Shown piece after piece: positions 24,722 through 29,521 of a stretch of DNA of 29,521 bases (position 1 is its first letter; each line of letters opens with the position of its first letter). This DNA is from Anaerolineales bacterium UBA6131. Lineage in GTDB: Bacteria > Chloroflexota > Anaerolineae > UBA2200. Location of the stretch: assembly GCA_002435875.1 (NCBI GenBank), contig DIVN01000119.1, positions 1 to 29,521 on the forward strand, written 5' to 3'. The position numbers were made by a program, and so were the translations under genes. A model generated the notes under the pieces. That model was not told the DNA's origin and did no database searches. It saw only the letters and a list, made by a program, of their open reading frames with translations.

Positions 24722-26149
24722 TCAGTATGCGCCCTTTCCCAGCAACCACGCTGGAATCGTCTTCAGAGCGATGCGCAGGTCGAGTCCCAAGGACCAATTC
24801 TCGATATAGTAGATATCCAGCAACACCATTTCATCAAAAGACAGATCGCTTCGCCCACTTACCTGCCATTGACCAGTGATGCCCGGCCACGTCTCTAGCC
24901 GCTTCTTGTGCCACTCCTGATAGCGGTCCACCTCGCTAGGGAGTGCCGGCCTGGGGCCAATCAGACTCATCTCGCCGCGCAGGACATTGAATAGCTGCGG
25001 GAGCTCGTCCAGACTTGTTCGGCGCAAAAATGCACCCAGTCTAGTACGCCGGGGATCATGACGAATCTTGAACAACGGGCCACTGGCTTCATTTAGATTG
25101 GCCAGGCGCTCTTGTTCTAGTTCTGCGCCCACATGCATGGTACGAAACTTGAACACGGTGAAGGGTCGCCCCGATTTGCCGACGCGCGTCTGTCTGAAGA
25201 TGATCGGGCCGGGCGATTCAAGCCTTACCAGCGCTGCCACGAGGAGCATCGCGGGGCTCAGGAGGATGACCGCCATCACGGCGAACAAGACATCAAAAGC
25301 CCGCTTGACCGCCAGATTCCAGCCTTCGATTGAGGGCGACTTGATGCCAATCAGCGGTATTCCGCTCAGGTTATCGACCTCCACGTTGCTGAGGCTCATC
25401 TGAAACAGGTCGGGCACGATTCTCACCAAGGTGCTCGCGCGCTCGCATTGAGCGATGATGCTCATGATCTTGCGATGGTACAGCCACGGAAGCGTGACAA
25501 TGACAACATCCACCCTGTGCTTCTGAATAACGTCGGGAATCTGGTCAGTGCCTCCCAAGCCTTTGAAACGCCCCAGGTCGTGGTTGCCTTTTTCTGGCTT
25601 ATCATCCACGAACCCTACAACATGATAGCCGAGCTCGGGCTGGGCGACGATGTTGCGCATAATCGCCCGGCCAATCTCACCGGCCCCCACAATGAGCACA
25701 TGCTGTACACCATAACCACGCCTGCGAAAGTACCCTTCTGCACCATCCTGCGCGAGCCTCTCTATAGCCAAGAGGACCACTACGGCGATTCCGGCATAGG
25801 CAGGGATCAAGCGCGAATACAACATGGCGCGATAGGATAGCGAGAAGATGTAAAGCGCAGCCACGCCAGTCATCGTGCCCCGGAAGATCACATATACTTC
25901 GTTTGGCCAGGCACGCTTCTCTCTGGGATTGTAAAGGCCTTCTGCCCAGTAGATGAGCAGCAGTGCCAGCGTGAGCATGACGGAGCTTGGCCAATAGACA
26001 GTGTAGGCGACATAAAACTCTTCGTCGACGGGCCGAAACCATTGCAGTTGATAGCGAGCAACATAAGCCAAAAAGAAGCCGAGGTTGATCAATAGAGCGT
26101 CGATGACCACCTTGGCGACACGTAGCAGACGAACGCGCTTCTGGAGCAC
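24722..26149 (-). CDS. Undecaprenyl-phosphate glycosylphosphotransferase (WbaP/WcaJ-like)
   Basis: This 475-residue membrane enzyme starts exopolysaccharide synthesis by moving a sugar-1-phosphate to undecaprenyl phosphate. It has four N-terminal membrane helices and then a nucleotide-binding-like CoA-binding domain with GAGEIG at 155-160. A fifth membrane helix (about 285-305) leads into the catalytic bacterial sugar transferase domain with KFRTMH, RRTSLDELPQL, IGPRPALPSE and WPGITGQWQVSGR. The GTG start directly follows the TAA of the glycosyltransferase gene, so they are coupled; GGGAG is eight bases upstream. The family differs from the WecA-like initiating enzyme at 9158-10198. Confidence 0.94.
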   Translation of the reverse strand: MLQKRVRLLRVAKVVIDALLINLGFFLAYVARYQLQWFRPVDEEFYVAYTVYWPSSVMLTLALLLIYWAEGLYNPREKRAWPNEVYVIFRGTMTGVAALYIFSLSYRAMLYSRLIPAYAGIAVVVLLAIERLAQDGAEGYFRRRGYGVQHVLIVGAGEIGRAIMRNIVAQPELGYHVVGFVDDKPEKGNHDLGRFKGLGGTDQIPDVIQKHRVDVVIVTLPWLYHRKIMSIIAQCERASTLVRIVPDLFQMSLSNVEVDNLSGIPLIGIKSPSIEGWNLAVKRAFDVLFAVMAVILLSPAMLLVAALVRLESPGPIIFRQTRVGKSGRPFTVFKFRTMHVGAELEQERLANLNEASGPLFKIRHDPRRTRLGAFLRRTSLDELPQLFNVLRGEMSLIGPRPALPSEVDRYQEWHKKRLETWPGITGQWQVSGRSDLSFDEMVLLDIYYIENWSLGLDLRIALKTIPAWLLGKGAY

Positions 26150-27364
26150 TTATCTGCTCCCTGACAAGGTGGTGCGATACGCAAGTATGGTCTCTCTCGC
26201 CATGTTATCCCAAGAGAATTCTTTGGCTCTTTGTAACCCTCGCTCTGACATCTCTTTGCGCCGCTCCGGATGTTGATAGAGAAAGACGAGCGCCTCAGTC
26301 CATGCATCGCCAAGACGCGGATCAACCAGCATACCGGCTCCGCCAACTACTTCCGGTATCGACGAGGCATCCGAGGCCAACACAGCTGTGCCGCACGCCA
26401 TAGCCTCAAGAGGTGGCAGCCCAAACCCCTCGTACAGGGAGGGGTAAACGAATAGCTCTGCCGCATTATACCACAACGGCAGCTCATCTTCGGGAATGAA
26501 GCCAGGGAAGATCACGTCATCGTTCAAGCCCAAAGCCTCAACAGTCGCAAACAGAGGTTGCGCCAACCACCCTGTTCCACCTGCCAACACCAGCTTCCAC
26601 CCAAATTGGGTGCTGTGCTTTGCCTCCGCATAGGCTTTAACCAACAGTGAAAGGTTCTTACGCGGCTCAAGCGTCCCAACAAAAAGGATAAAGTGCTCCG
26701 GAAGCTTGCGTCGGGAGCGAAATGTGGCAAGCTCATCACCCGAGTTGACAACGCGGTAGGCTTCGTCTACCCCGGGATTGGTCACAGAAATCTTGTGCTG
26801 AGACACCCCATACCAGTTGCTGACGTCACGTGCGGTGCGCAGGGAGTAGGTAATCAGATGATCGGCCCGCAACGCGGTCTGCCGGGTGAAGAACCGCTGA
26901 TACCAGCGTTGCGAGGCACGGAAAGTCTCGCCGAACATCTCGAAGCTTAGATCAGTGATGGTCACAATGCTCTTGCACGGCAGCGAAAAAGGCTGAACGT
27001 TTACTGGGGAATGGAGGAGATCAAGACTGTCGACTCGGGCGCGCCAGGGCTCGGCGAGTTGTTCCCACAGGACTCTGACCCAGGGCTGATGAGTCGGCAT
27101 ACGAGTACGCACGGTACGCGCACCGGACACGAACGCGGGACGATCCCTGAGGTACAAGAGGTAGTCGCCCTCGGGGTCCTGAAGTGGGATGTGGGTCGCA
27201 AGGCCTTGGATATACCGACTGACTCCCGCCTGGCGGTAGCTCTCCTCATCGGCCAACAGATGGGCATTGATGCCAACCCGATGAGGGTGGATCGTGATTG
27301 GAGTGTTATCATTCATGGTGTGCATCATGCTCGTGCACAAGCCGGGACACACAGGCCTGTACAT
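26150..27364 (-). CDS. GT4-family glycosyltransferase
   Basis: This 404-residue glycosyltransferase of the GT4 (GT-B fold) type has an N-terminal acceptor domain and a C-terminal sugar-nucleotide domain with FVGTLEPRKNLSLLVKA, YPSLYEGFGLPPLEAMACG and ASSIPEVVGGAG. The EGFGLPPLE motif carries the E-x7-E catalytic pattern. It likely adds a mannose-like or similar sugar to the growing lipid-linked glycan. I keep the start at 27364, 12 bases after the upstream gene's stop, with AGGAC upstream. An ATG at 27316 is possible and gives a more family-like N-terminus. It is directly followed by the glycosylphosphotransferase gene. Confidence 0.92.
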   Translation of the reverse strand: MYRPVCPGLCTSMMHTMNDNTPITIHPHRVGINAHLLADEESYRQAGVSRYIQGLATHIPLQDPEGDYLLYLRDRPAFVSGARTVRTRMPTHQPWVRVLWEQLAEPWRARVDSLDLLHSPVNVQPFSLPCKSIVTITDLSFEMFGETFRASQRWYQRFFTRQTALRADHLITYSLRTARDVSNWYGVSQHKISVTNPGVDEAYRVVNSGDELATFRSRRKLPEHFILFVGTLEPRKNLSLLVKAYAEAKHSTQFGWKLVLAGGTGWLAQPLFATVEALGLNDDVIFPGFIPEDELPLWYNAAELFVYPSLYEGFGLPPLEAMACGTAVLASDASSIPEVVGGAGMLVDPRLGDAWTEALVFLYQHPERRKEMSERGLQRAKEFSWDNMARETILAYRTTLSGSR

Positions 27365-27376
27365 GACCGAGTCCTG

Positions 27377-28480
27377 TCACGCGGCCAACATCTCCTTGTA
27401 TATCATGTACGTTTGCTCTGCGATGCGATGCTGCGTGTAGTGTTGCAGGACCCGTTTGCGTCCACGCTGACCCAGGTCTTGCCTGAGACCCGGGTCTCGT
27501 TGCAGACGCGTCAACAGACCGCGCAGCGCCATAAAGTCGCCTTCGGGAAACACCAGCCCAGCATCACCAATCAAGTGCGGAATCTCCCCGGAGGATGAAC
27601 CTACAACTGGCACCTCACAAGCCATAGCCTCAATCAGCACGCGCCCGAACTGTTCTTTCCAGTTGCGCCGCGTTAGTGAGGGCAGTACCAAAACATCCAG
27701 GCGATTAAGCTCAGATGGCATTGCAGCCGACGGCTTCCACGCCTCAAATTGCACGCGATCGGCAATGTCCAGCTCTTTGCTCAATCGCTCAAGGTGCGCT
27801 TGATAGGGTCCTGTGCCAATCACTCGGATTGTCCACTGCGCGTCCACGGCAGCGGCCGCCCGAAGCAAGATATGCGCGCCCTTCTCCTCAACCAGACGAC
27901 CCATGAAGCCTATAGCCAGATTGGGCTCAACCCTGGTCTCGCGTTGTGCGCGATACAAATCAGGATCCACACCAAACTGAGGCAGGTGGTGTATGTGGCC
28001 CTTGTATCCCTTCGCCCGCAATACTGCCTCAGCTTCCTGGTTTCCGGCGATTGCCTGCAACGCTCGTCTAAGGTTGTAGCCTTCAAATGCAGAAAATGGA
28101 AACGGGTATCTACGGTTCAAGTTCTGCCAGGTGAAAAACAGGGCCTTCGCCCCAACCTGCTCTGCAAGCCTCATGCCTTGCCAGGTAACTAGATTGTGAG
28201 GCTCTTCATCAAGGTGCACGATGTCAGGCTGCACGGCACGCATCAGCTTGCCGAGGCCGGGGTAAAAGTGCACGTGAAAATGCCCGTTAAGAACCATAGG
28301 CAGCACCTGCAACCGGTAACCCTTGGTGTACGATCGTTCTAGTCGTTGTATGCGGCGCCCATCCCTCCAGTAGGGAGGCACAACCACGTGCAGTTCCAGG
28401 TCTGGGAATCCGGCAAGTTCTTCCAGCTTCCGTTGGTACATACCTACCACGCAAGCTTTCGAGACCATCAGTACTCGCAA
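27377..28480 (-). CDS. GT4-family glycosyltransferase
   Basis: This GT-B glycosyltransferase of 367 residues begins (M)RVLMVSKACVVGMYQRKLEELA, a standard GT4 first strand. It contains GFMGRLVEEKGAHILLRAAA and the E-x7-E-like segment EQFGRVLIEAMACEVPVVGSSSGEIP. I chose the TTG at 28480 because AAGGA lies eight bases upstream and the N-terminus then matches the family. A GTG at 28510 and an ATG at 28468 lack ribosome sites. It leads the second polysaccharide cluster. Substrate is unknown. It shares the fold but is only distantly similar to the next GT4 gene. Confidence 0.9.
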   Translation of the reverse strand: MRVLMVSKACVVGMYQRKLEELAGFPDLELHVVVPPYWRDGRRIQRLERSYTKGYRLQVLPMVLNGHFHVHFYPGLGKLMRAVQPDIVHLDEEPHNLVTWQGMRLAEQVGAKALFFTWQNLNRRYPFPFSAFEGYNLRRALQAIAGNQEAEAVLRAKGYKGHIHHLPQFGVDPDLYRAQRETRVEPNLAIGFMGRLVEEKGAHILLRAAAAVDAQWTIRVIGTGPYQAHLERLSKELDIADRVQFEAWKPSAAMPSELNRLDVLVLPSLTRRNWKEQFGRVLIEAMACEVPVVGSSSGEIPHLIGDAGLVFPEGDFMALRGLLTRLQRDPGLRQDLGQRGRKRVLQHYTQHRIAEQTYMIYKEMLAA

Positions 28481-28614
28481 GACCAAAATCCTTCCCGGGC
28501 GATGGTCCACCTACGAGGCATCGATGATTCGCCCCGGCTCTTTGCGCTGACGTTCCGCGATGCTATCCTGGTTCCAAGTCTGACCGAAGTAGATTGGTGT
28601 TGTGACAACCCAGC

Positions 28615-29521
28615 CTACCTGGGACGCACCTGCAGCAGTTTCGCATCGATTTCCGACACGCGAGCCTGCTCGGCCAACCAGTACTCTGGGTGAGTCTGCG
28701 CGTTCAGCTCGTCAACGGTCTTGCCCTGTTGTTCTACCCACGTGTAGTACTTCAAGTTGTGCCAGCGCTTCCGAGCCTCACGGCTACCTTCCATGATCCA
28801 GTCTAGCTTCTGTGCATGGAAAATGCCTGAGAGGCGCACCTTCGCCTCCGTACCGTCCATTTTGCCATACTTCTGACTCATCTGTTCCATGACCGAATGA
28901 TAGCGATCCAGCGAATCAGTCAGAATAGTCACAATGAGATCATCATGACCGAACCCGTAGAACTTGGCCGTCTTGATAGCACCCAGGACATTGCAGACAC
29001 CCGAAATGCCGAAGGTGGCTGCCATCAGCCGCACTTTCGACTCATCAACCCCCAAGTCCTGAGTCAGAACTTGCCATCCCGGGGCCTCTGTCAGTAGCTG
29101 CAATCCTTTCTTGCACTCGATGTCGTCAATACACATCAGGGCATCCATGTTCATCACATTGTGGATCCACGTGACGTGCTTGTCGCCAATGCCTTGAATG
29201 TCGTGCCCCCCATATCCATTGCTGTACAAGGTAGGGCACTGAATGGGCTCGAGACCAACGATCTTGTGCTCTGGCCAAACCTGCTTGAGACGATCGCCAG
29301 CCGCTATAGTGCCGCCGGAACCCATGGCCGAGACATACGCAGCCACCCGGCCATTCCCGATGCGCTGTCTCCCCAACTCCTCTGCCAGCTCCACGATTGT
29401 ATTGCCCGTCACATAGTAGTGAAAGCGGTAGTTGCCAAAGACTTCGAACTGATTCAGGACTCGTACCCTCTCGGGGTCCGCCTTGCGAAGCTCTTTGCAC
29501 TTGTCGTAGATCTCCTTGACG
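28615..29521 (-). CDS. PLP-dependent cysteine-synthase-like protein (5' end beyond the window)
   Basis: This is a fold-type II PLP enzyme related to cysteine synthase and cystathionine beta-synthase, with the PLP-phosphate loop AMGSGGTIAAGDRLK. The frame runs open to the right edge (NQFEVFGNYRFHYYVTGNTI is read before the in-frame GTG at 29412), so the start and the PLP lysine are off-window. After the catalytic core the chain continues about 100 residues further than ordinary cysteine synthase, with WIMEGSREARKRWHNLKYYTWVEQQG near the end. Related long proteins are often annotated only as PLP-dependent enzymes. Function beyond the family is unknown. Confidence 0.85.
   Translation of the reverse strand, partial: VKEIYDKCKELRKADPERVRVLNQFEVFGNYRFHYYVTGNTIVELAEELGRQRIGNGRVAAYVSAMGSGGTIAAGDRLKQVWPEHKIVGLEPIQCPTLYSNGYGGHDIQGIGDKHVTWIHNVMNMDALMCIDDIECKKGLQLLTEAPGWQVLTQDLGVDESKVRLMAATFGISGVCNVLGAIKTAKFYGFGHDDLIVTILTDSLDRYHSVMEQMSQKYGKMDGTEAKVRLSGIFHAQKLDWIMEGSREARKRWHNLKYYTWVEQQGKTVDELNAQTHPEYWLAEQARVSEIDAKLLQVRPR

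Noticed and set aside
1..29521. tRNA, rRNA, CRISPR arrays, insertion sequences, phage genes
   Set aside because: I looked for tRNA T-arm signatures, direct repeats with regular spacing, transposase motifs and phage genes and saw none; the only tyrosine recombinase looks like a chromosomal Xer protein.

Overview
The window reads as an ordinary chromosomal stretch of a moderately GC-rich bacterium, most likely a member of the Chloroflexota (Anaerolineae-like). This is an inference from the gene families: a split glycine decarboxylase (gcvPA/gcvPB), a topoisomerase I with an extra N-terminal zinc ribbon, a TPR-tailed O-antigen-ligase-like polymerase, and many non-ATG starts. I see no rRNA, tRNA, CRISPR array, insertion sequence or prophage.

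Layout. (1) Positions 1-6436, minus strand: a glycine cleavage and lipoylation operon with a strong sigma70-type promoter at its head. In transcription order it holds an unknown 122-aa protein, two radical-SAM proteins resembling the two-component lipoyl synthase LipS1/LipS2, a LplA/LipM-fold protein, GcvH, GcvPA and GcvPB. The operon ends at a perfect 25-bp-stem hairpin at the left edge. (2) Positions 6595-13916, minus strand: a cell-surface polysaccharide operon with its own promoter. It encodes a large Wzy/WaaL-like protein with TPRs, a WecA/MraY-family phosphosugar transferase, a UDP-sugar dehydrogenase, a VTT/DedA-like protein and a small membrane protein. (3) Around 14655-14863 is a divergent promoter region between a minus-strand Tic20/DUF4870-like membrane protein and a plus-strand housekeeping run. 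(4) Positions 14864-22518, plus strand: fmt, an HPr-like protein, lipB, topA, a XerC/D recombinase, an M24 aminopeptidase and an unknown two-TM protein. (5) Positions 22588-29521, minus strand: dgt, a flavin-reductase-like protein, a second polysaccharide cluster (polyprenyl glycosylphosphotransferase and two GT4 glycosyltransferases), and a PLP-dependent cysteine-synthase-like protein cut by the right edge.

How it fits together. Region 1 appears to make, lipoylate and use the H protein: LipB in region 4 can put octanoate on GcvH, the radical-SAM pair could insert both sulfurs in place of classical LipA, and the P protein then uses the lipoylated GcvH. GcvT and the L protein are not in the window. 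Regions 2 and 5 together hold initiating transferases, glycosyltransferases, a precursor dehydrogenase and a polymerase/ligase for an envelope polysaccharide.

The most interesting points are the LipS1/S2-type pair fused into the gcv operon, a neighbouring LplA/LipM-fold protein that seems to lack both the family lysine and the LipM cysteine, an unknown protein leading that operon, and an HPr-like protein that keeps His15 and Ser46 but has Asn for Arg17.
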